This document shows positions 1 through 7,531 of a stretch of DNA of 20,935 nucleotides, in pieces. A model generated the notes under the pieces. That model did not search any database. It was not told the origin of the DNA and was given only the letters and a program-made list of their open reading frames with translations. The stretch's first letter is position 1, and the number at the start of each line of letters is the position of its first letter. Source of the DNA: an uncultured Clostridia bacterium (GTDB lineage Bacteria; Bacillota; Clostridia; Christensenellales; CAG-314); assembly GCA_934203075.1 (NCBI GenBank), contig CAKPYT010000024.1:1-20935 (forward strand), in the 5' to 3' direction. Position numbers and translations under genes: made by a program.

Positions 1-420
1 ATCCATGGTCGTTTCCGCATGACGATGCACGCCGCCGATTCCGCCCGTTGCAAAAACGTCGATCCCCGCAAGATGTGCAATATACATGGTGGCGGCAACC
101 GTTGTGGCCCCGTCTGCCTTTTTTGCAACGACAAACGGTAAATCTCTGCGAGAAACTTTCGTGACGCTTAACCCGCCCTTTCCAAGCCTTTCGATTTCCT
201 CTTTGGAACAACCTACCGTCATCACCCCGCCGATAACGGCAATCGTTGCAGGGATGGCTCCGTTTTCACGCACGATTCTTTCCACGGCAAGGGCCGTTTT
301 CACGTTTTGCGGATAAGGCATCCCGTGCGAAATGATGGTGGATTCCAGCGCTACCACCGGCTGGTGATTTTTCAAAGCTGTTTGTACTTCTTCGGACAAA
401 CGTAAATATTGCTGTTTCAT
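1..420 (-). CDS. psuG: Pseudouridine-5'-phosphate glycosidase, N-terminal part (cut by window edge)
   Basis: The protein reversibly cleaves pseudouridine 5'-phosphate to uracil and ribose 5-phosphate in the cytoplasm, the second step of pseudouridine breakdown. The first 140 residues are present; the rest lies beyond position 1. The translation carries family hallmarks: VALESTIISHGMPYP (Glu26 matches the catalytic Glu of E. coli PsuG), TKVSRRDLP (Lys88 matches the Schiff-base-region Lys93 of E. coli, same offset of five), and GGIGGVHRHAE near the cut end. The ATG at 418-420 is preceded by AAGGGAG at a good distance. It lies 105 nt downstream of the kinase gene psuK in the same direction, the usual partner, so the pair should phosphorylate and then split pseudouridine. 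No truncation other than the window edge is visible. Confidence 0.95.
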   Translation of the reverse strand, partial: MKQQYLRLSEEVQTALKNHQPVVALESTIISHGMPYPQNVKTALAVERIVRENGAIPATIAVIGGVMTVGCSKEEIERLGKGGLSVTKVSRRDLPFVVAKKADGATTVAATMYIAHLAGIDVFATGGIGGVHRHAETTMD

Positions 421-525
421 TTTTCTACTCCCTTTTGTTTTGTCTTTTACAAAAATACGCCCCGAATTTTTTCGGTGTCGCCGATTTCGGTTTTTCTCTT
501 TTTCTTCTCTATCCGATTCTCTCGT

Positions 526-1464
526 CTACACGGAACCGTGCCGTTCTTTCTTCATATTTTCGATTCTTTTTGTAAGCGTTTCTATATTCATATTTTTTGA
601 CACGGTCTCGGCCGACGAAATCGTTTCTGCGGCGGCTGCGGAGCCCCACACGGCACTTTCCTCTACCCCCATGCCATTGACGAATCCGTACACGACGCCT
701 GCCATAAAACTATCGCCGGCACCCGTCGTGTTGAGGACTTTTTCCGCACAACTGGGCACGTGCCGAAAATTTCCGTTAGCGTAGCAGTACACCCCGTCGA
801 TTCCGCAACTGAGGTAAATAACGTCGATTCCGCGTTGTGCCAGTTTTTCACAGGCCCGTCCGGCAGACGATGCATCCTTAATTTCTACACCGCACAACGC
901 CTGCGCTTCAAACGTATTCGGTTTGAGGCAATAAATTTTTTGCAGACTGTCCTTGCATCGCACGGCTTTTTTTGCAGAAACGGCGTCCACGAACAACGGA
1001 GCCTGAACGTTCTTTTGTAAAAACGCCAGACTTTCCGGAATGTTCGTATCTGCCACGACGCAGGCGGCACCGTTCAGCAATTCCAGCTTGCTTTGCAAAA
1101 ACTGCGGAGTCAACCTCTGCAGTACATCCATCGATGCGACCCCTACAAACATATCGCAATCCACATCGTTTACGGAAACGTACATAGAATTTGCTTCGTC
1201 CACCCGCAGGCTGTGCGAAAGATCTATCCCTGCACAGGCTGCGTTTTGCTCGATCATTTTTGCACCGGAATCGTTGCCGAGAACGGTGATGAGATACACT
1301 TTTTGTCCCAGCCTTGCGAGGTTTTCGGAAATATTGCGTGCCACGCCCCCGCAGGAGAGCGAAACCCGCCCTGGGTTGCTGTTTTGCGTTTGCAGTTTTG
1401 TGTAGGAAATGCAGTGAACGTCCACGTTCGCTCCGCCCACAACACAAATATAAGGTTTTTGCAT
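526..1464 (-). CDS. psuK: Pseudouridine kinase (PfkB/ribokinase family)
   Basis: A 312-residue sugar kinase of the PfkB family. It has the N-terminal VVGGANVDVH strand, the GG-VARN signature (residues 39-44) and the C-terminal GAGDSFMAG anion-hole motif (248-256) with catalytic Asp251. PfkB kinases act on many nucleosides and sugars; the assignment to pseudouridine rests on the psuG gene directly downstream. The predicted reaction is ATP-dependent phosphorylation of pseudouridine to its 5'-phosphate, the substrate of PsuG. The ATG at 1462-1464 follows the dgt stop by 39 nt, suggesting one transcript. The ribosome binding site is odd: nothing good lies directly before the ATG, while a GAGGA sits about 33 nt upstream, with a small GCTGC/GCAGC hairpin (1478-1494) in between. 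Translational coupling to dgt is therefore possible. Stop is TAG. Confidence 0.9.
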   Translation of the reverse strand: MQKPYICVVGGANVDVHCISYTKLQTQNSNPGRVSLSCGGVARNISENLARLGQKVYLITVLGNDSGAKMIEQNAACAGIDLSHSLRVDEANSMYVSVNDVDCDMFVGVASMDVLQRLTPQFLQSKLELLNGAACVVADTNIPESLAFLQKNVQAPLFVDAVSAKKAVRCKDSLQKIYCLKPNTFEAQALCGVEIKDASSAGRACEKLAQRGIDVIYLSCGIDGVYCYANGNFRHVPSCAEKVLNTTGAGDSFMAGVVYGFVNGMGVEESAVWGSAAAAETISSAETVSKNMNIETLTKRIENMKKERHGSV

Positions 1465-1503
1465 ATCGGTTCTTACGGCTGCACGAAAGGCAGCTCTTCC
1501 TCT

Positions 1504-2733
1504 TTAGTACGTGATGAGTTGCTGAAAAACGTGAATGGCGTATCGATCGGACATGCCTGCAAGATAATCCAACACGGCGTGGAGATACGTTTGCTCGTCC
1601 GCAACGGTACCGTAGATCTTTTCGTTTTGGTAATTCTGCATTTTTTCCGCCAAAGAACGGCTCAGTACGGAAACGTCGCAGTACTTTGCAAGATAGTTCC
1701 GGAATTCATCAATCAATTCCGGGCAATAGGAACGACGCTCTTCCAGCCCGTTCCAGACATCGCCACTGCGATAGCAATCGCGCAGAAACGAAAATATTTC
1801 CGTCAGCACGAGACGCGCATACTTATGGAACGCTTCGAACCTTTTGCTTCCGTAAATGTATTCGTAATTGAAAGCCTTAATACGATTCAATATTTCGAAC
1901 ATTTCCTCCGAAAGACAAATGCCCCTTTCGACGGAACTGTGTTCGCACACGTCCAGAATCATGTTGCTCATGATATTACTGGTGTTCACGCCGGAGCCCC
2001 CCTTCAGTTTTACGATGGAGGATAATTCTTTTAAGTGTCGGGCCTCCAGAAAACCAAGGTTGATGGCATCCTCGATGTCCCGGCCGACGTAGGCGATTTT
2101 ATCTGCCATTTTTACCACGCACCCCTCGTAAGTTGCGGGGGAAAACTGGCCCGGCGTACGGAAAAGGTTCAGGTCAAACGTTTCCGTTCGCGGCATGATA
2201 TGATTCAGATCCTTTTCTCCGCAGTGCGAGATAATTCCGTCCCGCACGGCATAAGTCAGGTTCAGATTTTGATACTTACTGTCGTGATTGGGAAGCAATT
2301 CGATATGATCCACAAAGTATAATCCGTTTTTTTCGTGCCAGAAAGGTTCGCCGAGATACTCCTGATACAGATCGTTGATGATTTCTTCTCCCTGATGTCC
2401 GAACGGAGCATGCCCCAAATCATGCCCGGTGGCAATGGCTCGCGTCAATTCCTCGTTCAGGTTCAGGCATTTCGCTATGGTATAACTTACGGATTCAACG
2501 TGCAGCACGTGCTCCATTCTGGTGCAGATATGGTCGCTCTCGATATTGAAAAAGACCTGCGTTTTATGCTTCAGACGACGATACGCCGTACTGTGCAGAA
2601 TGCGGGTATAATCCCTGGCAAACGGGGAGCGAATTTCTCCTTCTGCCCAATGCATCGGGGATTGACGTGCAATGAGTGCCTCGTAACGCGGATGTTGCTC
2701 CGTCACGGCAACGGAACTGAAATCTTTTTTCAT
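1504..2733 (-). CDS. dgt: Deoxyguanosinetriphosphate triphosphohydrolase-like protein (HD domain)
   Basis: A 409-residue HD-domain protein of the dGTPase family, which hydrolyses dNTPs to deoxynucleoside and triphosphate in the cytoplasm. The sequence shows RSPFARDYTRILHSTAYRRL (31-53), then TRMEH (71-75) and HDLGHAPFGHQGE (104-116), which together supply the metal-binding His...HD set; the C-terminal helical part is complete. Length fits the Gram-positive dGTPase-like class. The ATG at 2731-2733 has a strong AAGGGAG site, and an extended -10 promoter lies just upstream. It heads a probable dgt-psuK-psuG transcript devoted to nucleotide turnover. Substrate preference among dNTPs cannot be read from sequence. 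Confidence 0.93.
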   Translation of the reverse strand: MKKDFSSVAVTEQHPRYEALIARQSPMHWAEGEIRSPFARDYTRILHSTAYRRLKHKTQVFFNIESDHICTRMEHVLHVESVSYTIAKCLNLNEELTRAIATGHDLGHAPFGHQGEEIINDLYQEYLGEPFWHEKNGLYFVDHIELLPNHDSKYQNLNLTYAVRDGIISHCGEKDLNHIMPRTETFDLNLFRTPGQFSPATYEGCVVKMADKIAYVGRDIEDAINLGFLEARHLKELSSIVKLKGGSGVNTSNIMSNMILDVCEHSSVERGICLSEEMFEILNRIKAFNYEYIYGSKRFEAFHKYARLVLTEIFSFLRDCYRSGDVWNGLEERRSYCPELIDEFRNYLAKYCDVSVLSRSLAEKMQNYQNEKIYGTVADEQTYLHAVLDYLAGMSDRYAIHVFQQLITY

Positions 2734-2767
2734 CTTTTTCTCCCTTCCTTCTCTCCGTATTGTTTTT

Positions 2768-2776
2768 AGTATAACA
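2768..2776 (-). promoter_or_regulatory. Extended -10 promoter of dgt
   Basis: On the minus strand the sequence reads TGTTATACT, an extended -10 element (TG-n-TATACT), about 35 nt upstream of the dgt ATG. The -35 region at 16-18 bp is poor, as is common for extended -10 promoters. Inferred from motif only. Confidence 0.55.
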
Positions 2777-2952
2777 TATCGACGGACGTTCTACCACCTT
2801 TTTTGACGTCTTTTCCTGCCGAAGAGTGAAATCCCAACCGTCGCGAGCCTCTCGTGCAAACAAGCGCCGCCAAGCCCTTTCTCTGCAAGAATCCGCCCCC
2901 TCCTGCACGCTTTTTTTTACGAAGTAATAGAATAAACTAAAGGAGTGACGAT

Positions 2953-3954
2953 ATGAGCTTTTTTCCATGTAATTTCAACCGCAACTGCGGTTGCGGAAAC
3001 GACAATCAATATCAATGCCGCCCCGGTTATTACGTAGGGCCGACCGGACCTACCGGACCGCGTGGGCCGCAAGGTCTGCCGGGAGCAACCGGGGCAACGG
3101 GTGTGCAGGGACCAATCGGCCCTCAGGGGGTGCAGGGCGTTACCGGACCGACCGGACCGACCGGACCACAAGGCCCTGCAACCGAAGTCGTTGTGGTGGG
3201 AACCACCGTAACGGGTGCGCCCGGTACCCCAGCCTCTGTGGTGCAAAGCGTATCCGGTAACGTCAACACCCTCACCTTTACCGTTCCGGCAGGTCCTACC
3301 GGGCCTCAGGGCGCCCAGGGTGTGGCAGGTGCAACCGGCGCGACCGGAGCCACAGGCGCAGCGGGAGTACAAGGTGCTACCGGTGCAACCGGCGCGACAG
3401 GGCCGCAAGGCGAGCAAGGTATTCAGGGAGAAACCGGGGCGACGGGCGCAACGGGACCCACCGGACCGCAAGGTATTCAGGGCGTAGCGGGAGCTCAAGG
3501 CATTCAGGGTGCTACCGGCCCCACGGGTCCGCAAGGAACACAAGGTGCCACCGGTGCTACCGGCGCAACCGGACCGCAAGGCGAGCAAGGTATTCAGGGA
3601 GAAACCGGGGCGACGGGTGCAACGGGACCCACCGGGCCGCAAGGTATTCAGGGTGTAGCGGGGGCTCAAGGCATTCAGGGTGCCACCGGCCCCACAGGTC
3701 CGCAAGGAACACAAGGTGCTACCGGTGCCACCGGCGCAACCGGACCACAAGGCGAGCAAGGTATTCAGGGAGAAACCGGAGCGACGGGCGCAACGGGACC
3801 CACCGGGCCCACCGGACCGACAGGCCCTGCGGGGACGGTAACCCCGGGTGCTACCGTAACACCGGTGACTCCGGAAACGGCAACGACAGAGCAGGTTGCG
3901 ACGCAACTGAACGCTTTGATCACGTCTCTTACCAACGCAGGCTTTTTGTCCTGA
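2953..3954 (+). CDS. Collagen-like Gly-X-Thr repeat protein (BclA-like, probable surface or spore-coat filament)
   Basis: 333 residues. Residues 1-28 are Cys-rich (Cys6, 12, 14, 22) without a classical signal peptide. Residues 29-76 are 16 uninterrupted Gly-X-Y triplets. Residues 77-113 form a Val/Thr-rich non-collagen insert. Residues 114-293 are 60 further triplets, mostly GAT, GPT, GPQ and GIQ. Residues 294-333 are a Pro/Thr-rich tail ending in a short helix. Gly-X-Thr triplets like these are found in BclA-type glycoproteins of Bacillota spores and surfaces, where Thr is often glycosylated; the fold should be a triple helix. The second block contains a near-identical 171-bp tandem repeat. 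The start is set by AAAGGAG before ATG 2953; stop TGA is followed by a strong terminator, so it is monocistronic. I found no convincing sigma-A or sporulation promoter. Exact location and function are inferred. Confidence 0.9.
   Translation: MSFFPCNFNRNCGCGNDNQYQCRPGYYVGPTGPTGPRGPQGLPGATGATGVQGPIGPQGVQGVTGPTGPTGPQGPATEVVVVGTTVTGAPGTPASVVQSVSGNVNTLTFTVPAGPTGPQGAQGVAGATGATGATGAAGVQGATGATGATGPQGEQGIQGETGATGATGPTGPQGIQGVAGAQGIQGATGPTGPQGTQGATGATGATGPQGEQGIQGETGATGATGPTGPQGIQGVAGAQGIQGATGPTGPQGTQGATGATGATGPQGEQGIQGETGATGATGPTGPTGPTGPAGTVTPGATVTPVTPETATTEQVATQLNALITSLTNAGFLS
3372..3810 (+). repeat. 171-bp in-frame tandem repeat inside the collagen-like gene
   Basis: The marker string GGCGAGCAAGGT ends at 3420, 3591 and 3762, exactly 171 bp apart each time. 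One unit encodes 57 residues (19 Gly-X-Y triplets) running from three GAT triplets through GPQ-GEQ-GIQ-GET to GPT-GPQ-GTQ. There are two full copies and most of a third, which then diverges into GPT-GPT-GPT-GPA. Copies differ only at scattered synonymous positions. Outer boundaries are approximate. Confidence 0.88.
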
Positions 3955-3979
3955 AATAAAAAATTTGTTCTGAAAAACG

Positions 3980-4014
3980 ACAGCCGACCCTTCCGGTCGG
4001 CTGTTTTTCTTTTT
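3980..4014 (+). terminator. Rho-independent terminator of the collagen-like gene
   Basis: A perfect 10-bp stem, ACAGCCGACC / GGTCGGCTGT (3980-3989 with 3995-4004), has a 5-nt loop and is followed by TTTTTCTTTTT-like sequence. It starts 25 nt after the TGA stop. An A-run on the left gives it some capacity in the reverse direction too. Confidence 0.93.
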
Positions 4015-4185
4015 GATCGTCCTGAAAAGGATACTGCGTCTCGCACTTTGCTTTTATCCGGTCACATTTGTTCCTTCCCGAGACAAGACAACATCCTTTT
4101 TGCGCATTCTCCCTTTCTTTCAGGCAAAAAACCAAAAAGTTATTTTGCCCGTGCCTTGCAAAGCAAAAGTCTTTGATGCCCCTTG

Positions 4186-4968
4186 TTATCCCAATGCGAC
4201 GTCCAGAACCATCATCAACGCAAATCCTACCGCAACGCCGATGGTCCCCAGGTCACTATGCTCGCCGTCCTTCAACGAAGGAATCAGCTCCTCTACCACC
4301 ACGTAGATCATGGCACCGGCGGCAAAAGCCAGCACGTACGGCAAAATCGGCGTGACTACGGAGGACAACAGCAACGTCAGTGCAGCCCCAATCGGCTCCA
4401 CCACTCCGGAAAGGACCCCATACAAAAAGGCTTTTCCGCGCGGCATCCCTTCCCCTGCCAGAGGAGCGGAAATAATAGCGCCTTCCGGAAAATTCTGTAT
4501 GGCAATGCCAATGGCAAGTGCAGCCGCCCCCGCAGCGGATACGGAAGCCGTGCCGGCAAGCGTCCCCGCCAGTACAACGCCGACGGCCATTCCCTCCGGC
4601 AGGTTGTGCAGCGTAACGGCCAGCACCAACATGGTAGACTTTCCGAACGAAGACCGATGCCCTTCCGGTTCCTTTGCGCCGAGGTGCAAATGCGGAATTA
4701 ACTTATCCAAAAGAAGCAAGAATGCAATGCCCAACAAAAACCCGAGACACGCCGGGAACCAAGCGGCCGTTCCGGAGGCTTCTGCCATTTCGATGGACGG
4801 CAGCAGCAAAGACCAAACGGAAGCGGCAATCATCACGCCGGAAGCAAAACCGAGCAGCACTTTCTGCACCCGATAATGCATGCCCTTTTTTAAAAATACT
4901 ACCGTGCCCGCCCCAAGCGTTGTGCCGAGAAACGGCAGCGTAAGTCCGATTAAGATCGTCCAGTTCAT
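4186..4968 (-). CDS. ZIP family divalent metal transporter (ZupT-like)
   Basis: A 260-residue inner-membrane protein with about eight hydrophobic segments that should import zinc or other divalent cations (Fe, Mn). The two ZIP metal-site signatures are intact: HNLPEG at 121-126 in the fourth membrane helix and QNFPEG at 158-163 in the fifth. A histidine-containing stretch (IPHLHLG, 91-97) sits in the cytoplasmic loop before them, as usual in the family. The ATG at 4966-4968 has AAGGAGG directly upstream. It follows the MATE gene by 67 nt in the same direction and may share its transcript. Metal specificity is not readable from sequence. Downstream (4015-4185) I see only weak hairpins and no clear terminator. 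Confidence 0.92.
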   Translation of the reverse strand: MNWTILIGLTLPFLGTTLGAGTVVFLKKGMHYRVQKVLLGFASGVMIAASVWSLLLPSIEMAEASGTAAWFPACLGFLLGIAFLLLLDKLIPHLHLGAKEPEGHRSSFGKSTMLVLAVTLHNLPEGMAVGVVLAGTLAGTASVSAAGAAALAIGIAIQNFPEGAIISAPLAGEGMPRGKAFLYGVLSGVVEPIGAALTLLLSSVVTPILPYVLAFAAGAMIYVVVEELIPSLKDGEHSDLGTIGVAVGFALMMVLDVALG

Positions 4969-5035
4969 ACACCCTCCTTTTTCATCTAAACTTTCCGGGG
5001 CTCTAAGAAGAACTCTTTTTCTTGCGTGCAGGATT

Positions 5036-6418
5036 TTAAGGATCGAGAACGTTTTCTCTCTTCAGAGGAATTTCTTGTTTCAGTTTTTTCAAATACGGAA
5101 CCAACAAAATTCCTGCAACCATCAGGCCGATAAAGTCGGAAACGGGAATCGCCCAGGCAATTCCGTCCAGACCGACGAATCGATTCAGCAGAATCATGAG
5201 CGGAATATCCAACCCGCCTTTCCGCAGCAATGCCAACACCAGTGGCTGCACTTTGCGCCCGGTGGCCTGAAACAGCGTAATAATGCAAAAGTTTACCACC
5301 GTAACGGGACACGCTACGCAAATAATCTTCAGAAATTGCGTACCGTACCGAACCGTTTCGGCATCGGCAATGAACGCCCGCGCGATCGGCTCTGCCAATA
5401 TAAAAAGCAGCAGTCCACCGGCAACGGCAAGCGAGAGGCCGTAAATCAACATCACGCGGAACGAGCCGACCATCCGTTTGCGATTTCCGGACGTATAGTT
5501 ATAACCGATTAACGGTAACGTTCCCTGCGTCATACCCTGCGCAATCGCAAAAGCAACCGTATCGATTTTTTTGGCTATGCCCATGCCGGCCGTCGCTTCC
5601 GTGCTGTATACTTCAATGATGTTATTCAATACCACGTTCGAAAGCGTTGCCATAAACGTCATGGTGAAACTCGGCAAACCAACGGTCACCACCTCTTTCG
5701 GAAGGCCGCCCTTTACGGTGAAAAACTTTGGGGAAAGTGTGAGAACGCTTTTTTTGCGGATGTGCCACAAAAATGCAAGGAAAAACAGAGTTGCCACGCA
5801 ATTGGAAATTAACGTAGCAATCGCCGCGCCTTTGATCTGCAGGCCAAACGTGAAAATAAAAAGCGGATCTAACGCAATATTCAGAACCCCACCGAGGGCA
5901 ACCCCGATGCTTGCCTGTGCCGCATACCCCTCCGAACGGATCAGATGCGCTAACCCCGCATTCAAAACCGTGGGGACGGCACCGATGCATACCGTCCAGA
6001 ACACGTACTGCCGACAATATTCCAACGTATCGGCTTTTGCGCCGACAAGGTTCAGAACGGGCGACAGAAACGCCAAGATCACGATCCCGTATACAAACGA
6101 ACAGACCAGCATCGCCCAAAAGCAGAAAGCAGAGCAATTCGAGGCACGCTCGCGGTTTCCGGCGCCGAGGCAGCGGGAAATTAAACTTGCACCGCCGATG
6201 CCGAACAGATTGGCCAAGGCCGTTAAGAACATAAAAATCGGCAGGCTGATCTGCGCTGCCGCAACCTGAGCCGGTACGTTCAACTGCCCGATGAAAAACG
6301 TATCCGCCATATTATAGATTACGGTAATCAATTGGCTGATGATGGTAGGGATTGCAAGTGTCAGTACCGCTTTCCAAACGTTTACGGTCTTAAATAATTC
6401 TGTCTTTTTCGTAGCCAA
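5036..6418 (-). CDS. MATE family efflux transporter
   Basis: A 460-residue polytopic membrane protein with about 12 hydrophobic segments and two homologous halves. The first half begins LAIPTIISQLITVIYNMADT and contains the typical GxGxASLISRCLGAGN region; the second repeats the pattern around GLPSFTMTFMATLSN. MATE proteins export cationic drugs and metabolites in exchange for Na+ or H+. The reading frame starts at a TTG codon (6416-6418) placed 7 nt after GAGGG; no ATG gives a better site, so the TTG start is preferred. It lies 145 nt downstream of the TRIC gene and 67 nt upstream of the ZIP gene, all on one strand. Substrate unknown. Confidence 0.92.
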   Translation of the reverse strand: MATKKTELFKTVNVWKAVLTLAIPTIISQLITVIYNMADTFFIGQLNVPAQVAAAQISLPIFMFLTALANLFGIGGASLISRCLGAGNRERASNCSAFCFWAMLVCSFVYGIVILAFLSPVLNLVGAKADTLEYCRQYVFWTVCIGAVPTVLNAGLAHLIRSEGYAAQASIGVALGGVLNIALDPLFIFTFGLQIKGAAIATLISNCVATLFFLAFLWHIRKKSVLTLSPKFFTVKGGLPKEVVTVGLPSFTMTFMATLSNVVLNNIIEVYSTEATAGMGIAKKIDTVAFAIAQGMTQGTLPLIGYNYTSGNRKRMVGSFRVMLIYGLSLAVAGGLLLFILAEPIARAFIADAETVRYGTQFLKIICVACPVTVVNFCIITLFQATGRKVQPLVLALLRKGGLDIPLMILLNRFVGLDGIAWAIPVSDFIGLMVAGILLVPYLKKLKQEIPLKRENVLDP

Positions 6419-6504
6419 CGTAGTTCCCTCTTTTCCGCATGTTTCCTACGGTCGGGCAGGATTTGCAAAACACCTTTTGGGGCGTTAATTTATCCTATGA
6501 GAAA

Positions 6505-6558
6505 CGGTCGTTCTCCGTGACGCAGCCTACGTGCCCCACGGTCGGTCGATTCTCCGTG
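6505..6558. repeat. Two direct repeats in the TRIC-MATE gap
   Basis: CGGTCGTTCTCCGTG (6505-6519) recurs as CGGTCGATTCTCCGTG (6543-6558), differing by a single inserted A, 38 bp apart. A shorter related string, CCTACGGTCGG, occurs at 6445-6455. They lie just upstream of the MATE gene and could be regulator sites; function is unproven. Confidence 0.5.
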
Positions 6559-6563
6559 CTCGA

Positions 6564-7232
6564 TCAATTTTTTATTTCTTCTTCCTCTTCGTCGAGGTGC
6601 ACTTTGGGCAAACTCCAACGAAATCTGGTGGCGAGCAGACGGATTGCGAATACCACCGCCATCGATGCTACCGTCAGAACAATCGTATCCACCCCGAGCA
6701 GCCGTAAAACGTAGTACAATACGGCCCCCAGAATGGACGCGAGTGCATAAATGTGTTTTTTAAAGATATAAGGGGTAACTTCTGTGAGAATATCCCGCAA
6801 GACACCCCCGCCGACCCCCGTCAGAAGCCCGAGCGAAATTGCCAAAAAAGCATTGTCCTGCAGCCCTTTGGCAAAGGCAACTTCCATGCCCATTACGGTA
6901 AACGCCGCGAGCCCCAAAGCATCGAAAAAATTATTGATTTGCTCTATTTTTGCATTCAGAACGCGAAATTGCCGATGCTTTACGTACGCAAAAATGAAAA
7001 AAATCAAAGACACGAGTGCGGCAATTGCCACCATATACCAACGAGAAAAAATCACGGGAGGCGTTGTGCCGATCAGCAAATCTCGCGTGATGCCTCCGCC
7101 GATACACGTGAGGCTGCCCACCGCTACGACGCCGAAAACATCAAATTTTGCTTTGATTCCCGCTGCCGCCCCGGAAATGGCAAATGCCACCATACCGATG
7201 ATTTCAATAATAAACATAATCGTGTCAATCAT
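6564..7232 (-). CDS. TRIC/UPF0126 family membrane protein (YicG-like)
   Basis: 222 residues, about seven membrane helices arranged as two homologous repeats. Each repeat carries the family's glycine-rich signature: GGGITRDLL (about 46-54) and GGGVLRDIL (about 136-144). Bacterial members have been described as trimeric cation channels, and some E. coli relatives as glycine transporters; which applies here is unknown. The C-terminus is acidic (EEEEEIKN). The ATG at 7230-7232 has a modest GGGGA site. A near-consensus promoter lies at 7267-7295. Stop is TGA, which matters for reading the aspA anomaly. Confidence 0.88.
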   Translation of the reverse strand: MIDTIMFIIEIIGMVAFAISGAAAGIKAKFDVFGVVAVGSLTCIGGGITRDLLIGTTPPVIFSRWYMVAIAALVSLIFFIFAYVKHRQFRVLNAKIEQINNFFDALGLAAFTVMGMEVAFAKGLQDNAFLAISLGLLTGVGGGVLRDILTEVTPYIFKKHIYALASILGAVLYYVLRLLGVDTIVLTVASMAVVFAIRLLATRFRWSLPKVHLDEEEEEIKN

Positions 7233-7266
7233 GATACTTGTTCCCCGTTGTTTTTTCTGCAGGACA

Positions 7267-7295
7267 ATTGTAGCACATTGCCCGCAAACTGTAAA
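7267..7295 (-). promoter_or_regulatory. Sigma-A promoter of the TRIC gene
   Basis: On the minus strand: TTTACA (-35, 7290-7295), 17 bp spacer, TACAAT (-10, 7267-7272). Each hexamer differs from consensus at one base. It lies 35 nt upstream of the start codon and should initiate near 7260. Confidence 0.8.
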
Positions 7296-7531
7296 ACGAA
7301 ACGACGTTCCTGCCGAAACGCCGTACGTCTGAATTCCTGCGTGAGGAGAACTCCCCTTCTACCGAATTTTGCAAACCTTGTCCGGCGGGAGGCGTTCTTC
7401 TCGCAAGTTCCCTTTCCGCCGCAGCAGACAAAGGAAAAAACTTTTTCTTCCGACCGAAAAATGCTTTCCTCCGGAGGGAACCTTCGTCGGCATCTGACAA
7501 CCCCTTGGTTTATTCGTTTGTCAAGTGCCTG
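7296..7531. other. Intergenic stretch without a recognisable gene
   Basis: Between the TRIC promoter and the amidohydrolase stop I find no ORF with a ribosome binding site and no RNA gene. A short CCTCCGGAGG palindrome (7470-7479) and a CCGAC/GTCGG pair around it may form a hairpin at the end of the amidohydrolase transcript, but there is no clean U-tract. Confidence 0.5.

Noticed and set aside
456..476. Terminator between psuK and psuG
   Set aside because: On the minus strand a 5-bp CCGAA/TTCGG stem is followed by GGCGTATTTTT; the stem is too short and the U-run displaced, so co-transcription is more likely.
3372..3810. CRISPR-like array from the regular repeats
   Set aside because: The periodicity is an in-frame coding repeat without unique spacers.
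2917..3906. Long minus-strand frame opposite the collagen-like gene
   Set aside because: It is a mirror of the repetitive codons, has low-complexity Gly/Ser/Arg/Thr composition and no ribosome site; the plus strand has a clear start, stop and terminator.
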